A DNA stretch of 64,000 nt from Tenacibaculum soleae (GTDB lineage Bacteria > Bacteroidota > Bacteroidia > Flavobacteriales > Flavobacteriaceae). Under the pieces are notes generated by a model, which saw only the letters and a list, made by a program, of their open reading frames with translations, made no database searches and had not been told where the DNA came from. The stretch covers positions 207,303 through 271,302 of the forward strand of contig NZ_MAKX01000024.1 of NCBI RefSeq assembly GCF_001693415.1, in the 5' to 3' direction. Below, in pieces: positions 8,375 through 17,961 of this stretch (within the stretch, counting starts at the first letter, position 1; each line of letters opens with the position of its first letter). Made by a program: the position numbers and the translations under genes.

Positions 8375-9109
8375 TTAAAATTTCTTCTTTTTTAACTCAA
8401 AATCTTTACCTAAATATACTCTACGTACAGTTTCGTCATCAGCTAATTCTTCTGGGGTTCCTTCTTTTAAAAAACCTCCATTGTACATCAAATAAGTTCT
8501 GTCAGTAATCGCTAAGGTTGCTTGCACATCATGATCGGTAATTAAAATACCGATATTTTTTGTTTTTAGTTTGGCTACAATTCCCTGAATATCTTCAACA
8601 GCAATAGGGTCAACTCCTGCAAAAGGTTCATCTAATAGAATAAATTTAGGGTCTGAAGCTAAACAACGAGCAATTTCAGTTCTACGACGCTCACCTCCAG
8701 AAAGTAAATCTCCACGGTTTTTACGAACATGACCTAAACTAAATTCATCAATTAATTCTTCTAAACGCTGCTTTCTTTCAGATTTAGATCTGTTAGTAAA
8801 CTCTAAAACCGACATGATATTATCTTCAACAGAAAGTTTTCTAAATACGGATGCTTCTTGGGCTAAATATCCAATACCTTTTTGAGCACGTTTGTACATG
8901 GCGTCATCGGTAATTTCTTCATCATCTAAAAAAATACGTCCTGCATTTGGTTTTATCATCCCAACAATCATGTAAAAAGAGGTTGTTTTACCAGCTCCGT
9001 TAGGGCCTAATAAACCAATGATTTCTCCTTGTTCTACTTCTAAAGAGATTCCTTTTACAACCTTTCTGCTACCGTAAACTTTTTGAATATTATCTGCTCT
9101 TAATTTCAT
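8375..9109 (-). CDS. lptB: LPS export ABC transporter ATP-binding protein
   Basis: LptB powers extraction of lipopolysaccharide from the inner membrane together with LptF and LptG. In the 244 residues one sees Walker A GPNGAGKT (35-42), the Q-loop region YLAQEASVF, signature LSGGERRR, Walker [14 protein letters not shown] and the switch histidine in ITDHDV. Length and the tight GERRR signature are typical of LptB rather than amino-acid transporters. It is last in the minus-strand order kdsD-tatC-AhpD-like-lptB, linking it with LPS biogenesis. Confidence 0.93.
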   Translation of the reverse strand: MKLRADNIQKVYGSRKVVKGISLEVEQGEIIGLLGPNGAGKTTSFYMIVGMIKPNAGRIFLDDEEITDDAMYKRAQKGIGYLAQEASVFRKLSVEDNIMSVLEFTNRSKSERKQRLEELIDEFSLGHVRKNRGDLLSGGERRRTEIARCLASDPKFILLDEPFAGVDPIAVEDIQGIVAKLKTKNIGILITDHDVQATLAITDRTYLMYNGGFLKEGTPEELADDETVRRVYLGKDFELKKKKF

Positions 9110-9182
9110 TGATATTGCTTTTTTTTAATAAATAGCGATACTAAATTACAGAAAAACTATAAACTTATAGCTTAATGATTTG

Positions 9183-9533
9183 TTAACTATTTTCTTCTTC
9201 AAGAGCTTCCCAATACTCAACAGCACGACGTAAATGAGGAATCATAATTGTACCTCCAACAAGTGTGGCAATGCTCATAGTTTCCATCATTTCTTCTTTA
9301 GTTACTCCGTTTTTATGAGAACTTTCTAAATGGTATGCAATACAATCATCACAACGTAAAACTGCAGAGGCAACTAAACCTAACAATTCTTTTGTTTTGG
9401 TAGGCAAATGACCTTCTTTAAAGGCATTGGTATCTAAATTAAAAATACGTTTGATAATTTTATTATCACCTGCTAAAATTTTATCATTCATTTTAGCTCG
9501 GTAGTCGTTAAACTCTTGGACTTTTTGAGACAT
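9183..9533 (-). CDS. Carboxymuconolactone decarboxylase / AhpD-like protein
   Basis: This 116-residue protein holds the CxxCxxxH motif CDDCIAYH (about residues 58-65), the redox-active site of AhpD-like alkylhydroperoxidases. The Bacteroidota copies beside tatC have no proven substrate; peroxide or disulfide chemistry is inferred. Its start overlaps the tatC 3' end by 26 bp, which implies co-translation. It is followed after 73 bp by lptB. Confidence 0.88.
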   Translation of the reverse strand: MSQKVQEFNDYRAKMNDKILAGDNKIIKRIFNLDTNAFKEGHLPTKTKELLGLVASAVLRCDDCIAYHLESSHKNGVTKEEMMETMSIATLVGGTIMIPHLRRAVEYWEALEEENS

Positions 9534-10332
9534 TTTTTTTATTTTGTTTTTTTAAGACATATTGTGATACATAAATACTTATTTCATAAAGTATCATTAT
9601 GGGTACTGAAACAATTACTTGACTAGCAACGTCTGGTGGTGTTATTATTGCTGATAATACTAAAACAATAACTAAGGCGTGTTTACGATACTTTCGTAAA
9701 AACTCAGGAGTTATTAAACCTATTTTGGTTAAGAAAAATATAATTACAGGCAGTTCAAAAAAAACAGCAACACCTATTAATGTGTTGGTAATTAAACTAA
9801 TATAAGCTTCTAACTTAAAGTTGTTTTCAATAGCATCAGAAATTTCAAAATTATAAAAGAAATAAACCGACATTGGTAAAATAATGTAATAGCTAAATAA
9901 TATTCCTAAAAAGAAAAGAGAAGAAGAGGTAAAAATAAAACCTTTTGATTTTTTTCTTTCAGAATCGTGTAAACCAGGAGCTAAAAAACGCCAAAATTCC
10001 CATAATATATAAGGAAAAGCAACTACGAAACCAAGAATTAATGACGACCATATTCCTGTCATTAATTGTTGTGTAGGGTTTAAAGCTTGTAATGTTTGTT
10101 TAAAATTGATGTTACAAAAACTACTATCAATACCAATAGCTGTAAATACTTTACAAAAAAACTGATAAGTAGCAAAATCTGGTTTTAAATGCGCTAGTAG
10201 AATTTCATTAAAAACAAAGTTAATATTAGCAAAAATAAGGATAGCAACAATAAAAATTGCAGCAAAACTTCTTACTAAATGCCATCTTAGTTCTTCAAGA
10301 TGGTCTAAAAAGGACATTTCTTTTTCAGCCAT
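9508..10332 (-). CDS. tatC: Sec-independent (twin-arginine) translocase subunit TatC
   Basis: This 274-residue inner-membrane protein has six predicted helices. It starts with the TatC hallmark FLDHLEELRWHLVRS. The motif FVVAFPYILWEFWRFLAPGL in mid-protein belongs to the first periplasmic loop and TM3 region. TatC binds twin-arginine signal peptides and forms the receptor for folded-protein export. No tatA is in view. The ATG lies 1 bp after the kdsD stop, and the 3' end overlaps the AhpD-like gene. Confidence 0.95.
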   Translation of the reverse strand: MAEKEMSFLDHLEELRWHLVRSFAAIFIVAILIFANINFVFNEILLAHLKPDFATYQFFCKVFTAIGIDSSFCNINFKQTLQALNPTQQLMTGIWSSLILGFVVAFPYILWEFWRFLAPGLHDSERKKSKGFIFTSSSLFFLGILFSYYIILPMSVYFFYNFEISDAIENNFKLEAYISLITNTLIGVAVFFELPVIIFFLTKIGLITPEFLRKYRKHALVIVLVLSAIITPPDVASQVIVSVPIMILYEISIYVSQYVLKKQNKKNVSKSPRV

Positions 10333-10333
10333 T

Positions 10334-11302
10334 TTAAAATATACCTTCTTTAATTAAATCATGCAAATGCACAACACCAACGTAATTATTATCATTATCG
10401 GTAACTAAAATTTGAGTAATGCTACTATTTTCAAGCGTGTCTAAAGCTTCAACAGCCATCGCTTCAACATGTATAGTTTTAGGGTTTTTACTCATAATGT
10501 CATTTGCTGTTAACTTATCAATCTTAGTTGTTTTACTAAGCATTCTACGTATATCACCATCGGTAATAATTCCAACAATTTTAGAGTCTTCAACAACAGC
10601 AGTTACCCCAAGTCTTTTTTCAGAAATTTCAACAATAACTTGTGTTACTTTGTCTGTGCTATTAACTTTTGGTAATTGGTTGTTTTTAATTAAATCAGCC
10701 ACTCGTAAGTATAATCGTTTACCTAAAGCACCACCAGGGTGATATTTAGCAAAATCACTACTTGTAAATCCTCGAAGGTCTAATAAACAAACCGCCAAAG
10801 CATCACCTAAAACTAATTGTGCTGTTGTACTTGTGGTTGGGGCTAAATTATTAGGACAGGCTTCTTTTTCAACAAAAGAGTTTAATAAAAAATCGGCATT
10901 TTTTCCTAAAAAAGAATCAGGATTACCGGTAATAGCAATAATTTTATTCTTTGAACTTTTAATTAAGGGAACCAGCACTTTAATTTCAGGAGTATTTCCG
11001 CTTTTAGAAATACAAATAACGGTATCATTATTTTGTACATTACCTAAATCGCCATGTATGGCATCTGCAGCATGCATAAAAACAGCAGGTGTACCAGTAG
11101 AATTAAAAGTAGCTACCATTTTGTTAGCAATGTTAGCACTTTTACCAATTCCGGTAACAATAACACGACCTTTTGAGTTGAAAATAAAATTTACAGCTTC
11201 AACAAACGAACTATTTAATAAATTTGCTAAATTAGCAATAGCATTACTTTCTAAAAGTATGGTTTCTTTTGCTGTTGAGAGAATTGCATTTGCGTCTTTC
11301 AA
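10334..11302 (-). CDS. kdsD: Arabinose-5-phosphate isomerase (KpsF/GutQ/KdsD family)
   Basis: It interconverts ribulose-5-phosphate and arabinose-5-phosphate, the first step to Kdo in LPS. The 322 residues comprise a SIS domain (GIGKSANIANKMVATFNSTG and SKSGNTPEI, about 50-110), the HPGGALGKRL active-site loop (about 190), and two CBS domains. The only sensible start is a TTG at 11302; no ATG precedes the SIS domain. Its location directly before tatC and near lptB fits an envelope operon. Confidence 0.92.
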   Translation of the reverse strand: MKDANAILSTAKETILLESNAIANLANLLNSSFVEAVNFIFNSKGRVIVTGIGKSANIANKMVATFNSTGTPAVFMHAADAIHGDLGNVQNNDTVICISKSGNTPEIKVLVPLIKSSKNKIIAITGNPDSFLGKNADFLLNSFVEKEACPNNLAPTTSTTAQLVLGDALAVCLLDLRGFTSSDFAKYHPGGALGKRLYLRVADLIKNNQLPKVNSTDKVTQVIVEISEKRLGVTAVVEDSKIVGIITDGDIRRMLSKTTKIDKLTANDIMSKNPKTIHVEAMAVEALDTLENSSITQILVTDNDNNYVGVVHLHDLIKEGIF

Positions 11303-11446
11303 GTTAAAAAAGTTTTAAGTAATTTTTAAAGTGTAAAAATAGGAATATTTAAGAAGAAAAACTTTTTAATAAAAATAAAATTTACCTGAGTTAGTGTAAA
11401 GTTTTTTTGTAAATTAGTTTGCATTTTTAATTTTTGATATTAGAAG

Positions 11447-13645
11447 ATGAATATAGAGCAGTCTGAGTTATATGGATCATTGAAAAAAATATTTGGTTTT
11501 AACCAATTTAAGGGTCTACAAGAAGAAGTTGTAAAAAGCATTTTAAACAACGAAAATACGTTTGTAATAATGCCAACAGGGGGTGGTAAATCGCTTTGTT
11601 ACCAATTACCTGCATTAATGAAAGAGGGTACTGCAATTGTTGTATCACCATTAATAGCATTAATGAAAAATCAGGTAGATGCCATTAGAGGAATATCTGA
11701 AGAGCATGGTATTGCGCATGTTTTAAACTCATCATTAAACAAGTCAGAAGTTGCTCAGGTAAAGTCTGATATTGAAGAAGGAATAACAAAACTGTTATAT
11801 GTAGCGCCAGAATCATTAATAAAAGAGGAGTATGCTGAGTTTTTAAGAAAGCAAACTATTTCTTTTGTTGCTATTGATGAAGCACACTGTATTTCTGAAT
11901 GGGGACATGATTTTAGACCCGAATACCGTAATTTAAGAAATATAATCAAACAAATTGATAACGTACCTATTATTGGTTTAACGGCTACTGCTACTGAAAA
12001 AGTGCAAGAAGACATCTTGAAAACTTTAGGAATGAGTGATGCCAATGTATTTAAAGCATCCTTTAATAGAGCAAATTTGTTTTATGAAGTTCGTCCGAAA
12101 ACAAAAGAAATAGAAAAAGATATCATTCGTTTTATAAAACAACGAATAGGTAAAACAGGAATTATTTACTGTTTAAGTAGAAAAAAAGTAGAAGAAATAG
12201 CACAGGTTTTACAGGTAAATGGTATAAATGCACTTCCGTATCATGCAGGATTGGATGCTAAAAAACGTGCAAAACATCAAGATATGTTTTTGATGGAAGA
12301 TTGCGATGTTATTGTAGCAACCATTGCTTTTGGTATGGGAATTGACAAGCCAGATGTACGTTATGTAATTCATCATGATATTCCTAAAAGTTTAGAAAGT
12401 TATTATCAAGAAACTGGTAGGGCTGGTCGTGATGGAGGAGAAGGGTATTGCTTAACTTTTTACTCATATAAAGATATTGAGAAGCTTGAAAAATTTATGG
12501 CAAACAAACCTGTTGCAGAGCAAGAGGTTGGTCACGCACTTTTACAAGAAGTAGTTGGATATGCCGAAACATCAATGAATAGACGTAAATATTTGTTGCA
12601 TTATTTTGGAGAAGAATTTGATGAAATAAATGGAGATGGTGCAGATATGGATGATAATATGAAAAATCCTAAAAAGCAGCATCAAGCAAAAGAAGAGGTT
12701 AAAACATTATTATCTGTAATTAGAGATACTAATGAAATGTATAAACCTAAAGAAGTTGTAAATACTATTATAGGTAAAGAAAATGCACTTTTAAAATCTC
12801 ACAAAACAACAAGTCAGCCTTTTTTCGGTGTAGGTAAAGATAAAGATAATCATTACTGGATGGCGTTGATCCGTCAAATATTAGTAGTTGATTTTATCAA
12901 AAAAGAAATTGAGCAATATGGAGTTTTAAAGCTAACCAATAAAGGAAAGGAATTTATAGAAAATCCTACTTCTTTTATGATGACTGAAAATCATGTTTAT
13001 GCAACAGATGATGACGGAACAATAATAACGACAGAAAAATCAAAAGGAGGTGGAGTAGATACTAAATTAGTAGCAATGCTAAAAGATTTACGTAAAAGTG
13101 TAGGTAAGCGTTTAGGTGTACCGCCTTTTGCAGTGTTTCAAGACCCGTCGTTAGATGATATGGCACTAAAATATCCAGTGAATTTAGAAGAATTATCAAA
13201 AGTTCACGGTGTAGGAGAAGGAAAATCTAAAAAATTTGGTAAAGATTTTGTAAAGCTGATAACCAATTATGTAGCTGAAAATGATATTGTACGACCAGAT
13301 GATTTAATTGTTAAAAGTACAGGTGTAAATTCTGGATTAAAATTATATATAATTCAAAATACAGATAGAAAACTGCCTTTAGAAGACATCGCAAAATCAA
13401 AAGGATTAGAAATGTCTGAACTGATTAAAGAGATGGAAGCAATTGTGTTTTCGGGTACGAAATTAAATATTGATTATGCTGTTGAAGATTTGTTAGATGA
13501 AGATCAGCAAGAAGAAATACATGATTATTTTATGGAGTCTGAAACAGACAAAATTCAAGAGGCTTTAGATGAGTTTGATGGTGATTATGATGATGATGAA
13601 TTACGATTGATGCGTATTAAATTTACCAGTGAAATCGCCAATTAA
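11447..13645 (+). CDS. recQ: ATP-dependent DNA helicase RecQ
   Basis: This 732-residue 3'-5' helicase acts in recombination and fork repair. Walker A is in MPTGGGKSLCYQLP (about 42-55), DEAH in AIDEAHCISEWGHDFRP (about 142-158), motif VI in YYQETGRAGRDG. The RQC winged helix and an HRDC domain (about 535-615, PPFAVFQDPSL) follow. The zinc-binding subdomain has kept its NRRKYLLHYFGEEF frame, but the four cysteines known from E. coli RecQ are absent (see findings). The stop codon is directly followed by the ATG of a broken YdeI-like gene. Confidence 0.95.
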   Translation: MNIEQSELYGSLKKIFGFNQFKGLQEEVVKSILNNENTFVIMPTGGGKSLCYQLPALMKEGTAIVVSPLIALMKNQVDAIRGISEEHGIAHVLNSSLNKSEVAQVKSDIEEGITKLLYVAPESLIKEEYAEFLRKQTISFVAIDEAHCISEWGHDFRPEYRNLRNIIKQIDNVPIIGLTATATEKVQEDILKTLGMSDANVFKASFNRANLFYEVRPKTKEIEKDIIRFIKQRIGKTGIIYCLSRKKVEEIAQVLQVNGINALPYHAGLDAKKRAKHQDMFLMEDCDVIVATIAFGMGIDKPDVRYVIHHDIPKSLESYYQETGRAGRDGGEGYCLTFYSYKDIEKLEKFMANKPVAEQEVGHALLQEVVGYAETSMNRRKYLLHYFGEEFDEINGDGADMDDNMKNPKKQHQAKEEVKTLLSVIRDTNEMYKPKEVVNTIIGKENALLKSHKTTSQPFFGVGKDKDNHYWMALIRQILVVDFIKKEIEQYGVLKLTNKGKEFIENPTSFMMTENHVYATDDDGTIITTEKSKGGGVDTKLVAMLKDLRKSVGKRLGVPPFAVFQDPSLDDMALKYPVNLEELSKVHGVGEGKSKKFGKDFVKLITNYVAENDIVRPDDLIVKSTGVNSGLKLYIIQNTDRKLPLEDIAKSKGLEMSELIKEMEAIVFSGTKLNIDYAVEDLLDEDQQEEIHDYFMESETDKIQEALDEFDGDYDDDELRLMRIKFTSEIAN

Positions 13646-14218
13646 ATGGACGAAAAAATTACAAATTACATACCAAAAAATGATTAATGGACGCAAGAGT
13701 AACCCTCTTGCGTTCTGTTTTATTAGGATTAAAATTAGAAGAGGCTATTAAATGGAAAGCACCTGTTTATGTAAATAAAGAGAAAATATAGTAGGTTTAT
13801 CTGCTTTTAAAAATTATTGTGGCTTGTGGTTTTTTCAAGGTTCTTTTTTTAGTTGATGATAAAAATTGTAGCAAAATGCTCAAGAAGGAAAAACAAAAGC
13901 AATGCGATAATGGCGATTTTATAATTTGAAAGATATTAATATGTTTTAGAAGCTATTAAAAATTCAGAAGAAGGAAAAGCGTTAAAACCTAAAAAAAATA
14001 TCGAGCCAATAGAACTTCCAGAAGAATTACAAATTAAATTTGACAGTAACAAAAAATTAAGAGAAAGTTTTAATCAGTTTACTTTAAATAAAAATAGCAT
14101 ACACAAATTATATATTTGAAGCAAAAAGAACAACAGCCAAACAAAAAAGATTAGAAAAAAATTATTCCGATGAATTTTAAATGGAGTTGGACTTTATGAT
14201 AAGTATAAAAACTGTTAA
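13646..14218 (+). pseudogene. Pseudogene of a YdeI/DUF1801 family protein
   Basis: Conceptual repair yields a complete YdeI-like protein. It begins MDEKITNYIPKND (13646), is interrupted by TAA at 13685, shifts frame before LLRSVLLGLKLEEAIKWKAP (13705 on), and shifts again after VYVNKEK. KNYCGLWFFQGSF follows, then further shifts and a stop before WRFYNLKDI. A long clean piece EAIKNSEEGKALKPKK to ESFNQFTLNK comes next, and finally IFEAKRTTAKQKRLEKIIPM and an end at 14216-14218. I count at least three stops and four frameshifts. YdeI-family proteins are small cytosolic proteins of uncertain function, linked in some species to peptide resistance. It starts 0 bp after the recQ stop. Confidence 0.85.
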
Positions 14219-14586
14219 TTAATTGTAATTGTATTAATTGTAGCAGTTGAATCGCATCGAGTTATATATAAAACAATATGATTTAAACTATCTTTACCTG
14301 TAATAAAATACTCTGGACAAGGTTTTATACGCGGTTTACTTTTACTAAAATTAACATCTCCATTGTTTAAAATAGTAGATATAGTAGCAGAATCAATAGC
14401 TGTAGTTGCCATTACTTGTTTTGCTTTATCAGTAAATAAACGTTTTTTAATGCGAATTGTTTTTAACGTTCTGGCATCCATTCCATAATCAAAAGAAACA
14501 TCTTTACCTTTCCATATAAAAAGTACAATTATAGCTCCGAAGCCTAATCCAATTGCATAATATCCAAAACGTTTTAATAATTGCAT
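14215..14586 (-). CDS. Small membrane-anchored protein (possibly DUF4258)
   Basis: This 123-residue protein has one N-terminal membrane helix (about residues 8-25, FGYYAIGLGFGAIIVLFIW). A soluble domain follows with DYGMDARTLKTI near the membrane and the basic/cysteine segment PRIKPCPEYFITG, then DSLNHIVLYITRCDSTATI. I tentatively recall DUF4258 for similar proteins next to ald, but the assignment is weak. It follows ald after 39 bp on the same strand and is probably the last gene of the porX-tsaE-ald unit. Its stop overlaps the 3' end of the convergent pseudogene. Confidence 0.6.
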   Translation of the reverse strand: MQLLKRFGYYAIGLGFGAIIVLFIWKGKDVSFDYGMDARTLKTIRIKKRLFTDKAKQVMATTAIDSATISTILNNGDVNFSKSKPRIKPCPEYFITGKDSLNHIVLYITRCDSTATINTITIN

Positions 14587-14625
14587 AATAATTTTTTAAG
14601 ATTGCAAAAGTAAGTAAAAAACCTA

Positions 14626-15822
14626 TTATAATATTAATAAATTAATATCATTATAAGGTAAATCAAACCAATCAGCAACCGTTTTATTGGTTAAAATACC
14701 ATGGTAAAAATACATTCCGTTGCGTAAACTTTTATCAAAACGTGCTGCGTTTTCAAATCCACCTTCTTCAGCAATATTTAATAAGTATGGGGTAAAAATA
14801 TTACTGATAGATACTGAAGCAGTTCGTGCGTATTTAGACGGTATGTTTGGTACACAGTAATGGATTACGCCATGCTGTGTAAAAGTAGGTTTACTGTGTG
14901 TAGTTATTTTTGAAGTTTCAAAACATCCACCACGATCAATACTAACATCAACAATAACGGCGCCGTCTTTCATTTGTTCAATCATAGTTTCAGTAACAAT
15001 TACAGGTGAACGATCTTTACCTCTAATGGCTCCAATAACAACATCACAACGCATTAACGCTTTTGCTAATGTTTTAGGTTGTATTGTTGATGTGTAAATT
15101 GGTGATTGTACACAGTGTTGTAGTTTTCGTAATTTGGTAATAGAATTATCAAAAACTTTTACACGAGCACCTAAACCTATTGCCGATCGTGTAGCAAATT
15201 CACCTACGGTACCTGCGCCTAAAACAACAATGTCAGTTGGCGGAACACCACCAATATTACCTAATAATAAACCATTACCTCCGTTTGAGGTTGTCATTAA
15301 TTCGGCAGCAATATGCATAGATGCAATACCTGCAATTTCACTTAATGATTTTACGATAGGATATACGCCATGTTCATCTTTTATATAGTCAAAAGCAATG
15401 GCCGTAATTCTTTTTTTAGCTAAGGCTTCAAAGTATTTTTTACTTTGTGTTTTTAATTGTAATGCCGATATTAAAACCGTTTGTGGGTTTAACATTTTAA
15501 TTTCATCTAACGATGGTGGTTCAACCTTTAAAACAACATTACATCCAAAAGCTTCTTTAGTGTCATAGGTTATTTTTGCCCCTGCATCAGCGTATTCTTT
15601 ATCACTGTATTTTGCACCATTACCAGCGCCGGTTTCTATAACTACTCGATGCCCGTGTGTTATTAATGCAGAAACAGCATCGGGAGACAAACTGATGCGT
15701 TTTTCTTCAAAATGTGTTTCTTTGGGTAAACCTATAAATAATTCACCTTTCTGCCTTTTTATTTCAAGCATTTCGGGTTGTGGCATTAATTGCTCTTTGG
15801 TAAAAGGTGAAGTTATGCTCAT
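14626..15822 (-). CDS. ald: Alanine dehydrogenase (AlaDH/PNT family)
   Basis: It catalyses NAD-dependent oxidative deamination of L-alanine to pyruvate and ammonium, or the reverse. The 398 residues start with an extra 28 or so before IGLPKETHFEEKRISLSPD, the AlaDH/PNT N-terminal domain. The Rossmann fold is marked by VVLGAGTVGEFATRSAIGLGA, and DVSIDRGGCFETS plus the TVPNIPS-like segment HYCVPNIPSKYARTAS form the rest of the active site. It is 6 bp from tsaE and probably co-transcribed with it and porX. Confidence 0.9.
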   Translation of the reverse strand: MSITSPFTKEQLMPQPEMLEIKRQKGELFIGLPKETHFEEKRISLSPDAVSALITHGHRVVIETGAGNGAKYSDKEYADAGAKITYDTKEAFGCNVVLKVEPPSLDEIKMLNPQTVLISALQLKTQSKKYFEALAKKRITAIAFDYIKDEHGVYPIVKSLSEIAGIASMHIAAELMTTSNGGNGLLLGNIGGVPPTDIVVLGAGTVGEFATRSAIGLGARVKVFDNSITKLRKLQHCVQSPIYTSTIQPKTLAKALMRCDVVIGAIRGKDRSPVIVTETMIEQMKDGAVIVDVSIDRGGCFETSKITTHSKPTFTQHGVIHYCVPNIPSKYARTASVSISNIFTPYLLNIAEEGGFENAARFDKSLRNGMYFYHGILTNKTVADWFDLPYNDINLLIL

Positions 15823-15828
15823 TAATTG

Positions 15829-16242
15829 TTATTTGATTGTTAGTTGAATATTACGCTGTTCGTTATCTAAAAGACTAATTTTTACAACAACAGCATCTAA
15901 AGGTAATAAATTTTTAACGTTTTCGGGCCACTCAATAAAACACCAATTATTGCTGTATAAATAATCTTCAACCCCCATATCGTAAGCTTCTTCTTCGTTT
16001 TCTATGCGATAAAAATCAAAATGATATACAGTGTCATTATTGCTTGTTTGATACTCGTTGACTAAAGAAAAAGTAGGTGAGTGGGCTACATCTTTAACAC
16101 CTAAAACGTTACAAAGTTCTTTTATTAAAGTTGTTTTTCCTACGCCCATATCTCCATAAAAAAGTAATATTTTTTGCGGAGCATTTTTTAAAACATCTTT
16201 AGCTATTTGGGTTAATTCGTTTAAAGAATAATTTTTGTTCAT
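15829..16242 (-). CDS. tsaE: tRNA threonylcarbamoyladenosine biosynthesis ATPase TsaE
   Basis: TsaE is the ATPase that works with TsaB and TsaD to place t6A at position 37 of ANN-decoding tRNAs. In 137 residues it shows Walker A GDMGVGKTTL (about 29-38), the SPTFSLVNEY switch motif and the HFDFYRIENEEE Walker-B region. WCFIEWPENV is the usual C-terminal signature. It lies 39 bp downstream of porX and 6 bp upstream of ald. Confidence 0.94.
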   Translation of the reverse strand: MNKNYSLNELTQIAKDVLKNAPQKILLFYGDMGVGKTTLIKELCNVLGVKDVAHSPTFSLVNEYQTSNNDTVYHFDFYRIENEEEAYDMGVEDYLYSNNWCFIEWPENVKNLLPLDAVVVKISLLDNEQRNIQLTIK

Positions 16243-16281
16243 AACTACAAAAATAGGTTTCTTAATTAAAATATCAAATAA

Positions 16282-17829
16282 CTATTTTGGTTCATATATA
16301 GCACAAGGAATAATTACTTCTTCTAAGGATATTCCACCATGTTGATAGGTGTTTTTATAATATTTAACAAAGTGATTATAGTTGTTTGGATAAGCAAAAA
16401 ACAAATCTTCTTTAGCAAAAATAAAAGGGCTATTGATACCGATGCTAGGTAAAAAAATATCTTTTGGATTTTTAACAGCATACACGTCTTTATCATCAAA
16501 ACTTAAACTCCTTCCTGTTTTGTATCGTAAATTAGCGCTTATATTTTTGTCACCAATTACTTTTGTTGGGTTTTTAGCGTTTATTGTACCATGGTCGGTG
16601 GTTATGATTAATTTTTGACCTAATTTTTGAGCTTTTTGAATAATTTCATATAAAGGAGAGTTTTTAAACCAGCTAACCGATAAAGATCTATAAGCTTTAT
16701 CATCGCCAGCAAGTTCTTTTATAACTTCCATTTCGGTTTTAGCATGCGATAACATGTCTACAAAATTGTAAACAACGACGGTTAAATCATTTTGCTTTGT
16801 ACCATTGTAATTATCTGCCAATTCTTTTCCGCTTTTAAGCGATACAATTTTATAATACTCGTGTTTAATATTTAATTTTAATCTTTGTATTTGTGCTTCT
16901 AAAAAATCGGCTTCAAACAAATTTTTACCACCTTCATCGGTATCATTTTTCCAAAAACTAGGGTGTTTTTTTTCCATTTCAGATGGCATCAATCCTGAAA
17001 ATATGGCGTTACGAGCATATTGAGTAGCCGTAGGTAGTATACTATAATAGGAGTGTTCTTCTTCTTTTTTGTAATAATTATTTATAAAAGGCTCTAATAC
17101 ACGATATTGATCATATCGAAGGTTGTCGATAACCACCAATAAAACACCTTGATTTTTAGAAAGCGTTGGTACTACATAGTTTTTAAATAATGTATGAGAA
17201 AAGGTAGGTTTATCATCAGAGGTAAGCCATTTTTGATAGTTTTTTTTGATGAATTTAAAAAAGTGAGCATTTGCTTCCGATTTTTGAGATTCTAAAATCT
17301 CTAACATTCCAGTATCATTTATGTTTTCAAGCTCAAGTTCCCAATGGACTAATTTTTTATAAAGATTAACCCACTCTTTGTAAGAGTTTACCATAGCTAA
17401 ATCCATCGATATCTTTCGGAATTCTTGTTGATAATTAGCCGTTGTTTTTGCTGAAATTAAGCGTGAATGATCTAAGTTTTTCTTTAAGCTTAATAATATT
17501 TGATTTGGGTTTACTGGCTTTATTAAATAATCGGCAATTTTAGATCCAATAGCCTCTTCCATAATATACTCTTCTTCACTTTTAGTAATCATTACCACAG
17601 GAAGATTCGCATTTTTTTGTTTAATAGCTGCCAAGGTTTCTAACCCAGTAATTCCGGGCATATTTTCATCTAAAAAAACAATATCAAAATTTTGCTCATC
17701 AACAAAATCTATTGCATCAGCTCCGTTTGTAGATGTAGTTACTAAGTAATTTTTCTTTTCTAAAAATAAAATATGTGGTTTTAATAAATCTATTTCATCA
17801 TCAACCCAAAGTATATGTATGTTTTTCAT
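16282..17829 (-). CDS. porX: Type IX secretion response regulator PorX (REC + PglZ)
   Basis: In 515 residues, an N-terminal receiver domain (1-120; phosphoacceptor Asp in IVFLDENMPG, conserved Lys in DYLIKPVNPN) is followed by a linker. A C-terminal PglZ/alkaline-phosphatase-like domain (about 205-515) follows, with VIDNLRYDQYR, FSGLMPSEM, TTDHGTINAK and the closing YQHGGISLEEVIIP metal-site motifs. This architecture defines PorX, which with PorY and SigP controls the T9SS in Porphyromonas. A phosphodiesterase activity is known for the domain. It heads the unit porX-tsaE-ald. Confidence 0.94.
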   Translation of the reverse strand: MKNIHILWVDDEIDLLKPHILFLEKKNYLVTTSTNGADAIDFVDEQNFDIVFLDENMPGITGLETLAAIKQKNANLPVVMITKSEEEYIMEEAIGSKIADYLIKPVNPNQILLSLKKNLDHSRLISAKTTANYQQEFRKISMDLAMVNSYKEWVNLYKKLVHWELELENINDTGMLEILESQKSEANAHFFKFIKKNYQKWLTSDDKPTFSHTLFKNYVVPTLSKNQGVLLVVIDNLRYDQYRVLEPFINNYYKKEEEHSYYSILPTATQYARNAIFSGLMPSEMEKKHPSFWKNDTDEGGKNLFEADFLEAQIQRLKLNIKHEYYKIVSLKSGKELADNYNGTKQNDLTVVVYNFVDMLSHAKTEMEVIKELAGDDKAYRSLSVSWFKNSPLYEIIQKAQKLGQKLIITTDHGTINAKNPTKVIGDKNISANLRYKTGRSLSFDDKDVYAVKNPKDIFLPSIGINSPFIFAKEDLFFAYPNNYNHFVKYYKNTYQHGGISLEEVIIPCAIYEPK

Positions 17830-17961
17830 GTAATTTTAGTGTGTTTACAATAAAAATAACGCTCAAAAATTAATTTGTTGTGTTTTTAAAAGCTAAAAAT
17901 ACGTTAATAAAGCTTTTGTTAATTTGGTTTTGTTGATAAATTATGATTCTTTTGTTTAAAA

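Noticed and set aside
10833..11318. 161-residue plus-strand frame inside kdsD
   Set aside because: It is antisense to conserved SIS-domain coding sequence and shows no family motif.
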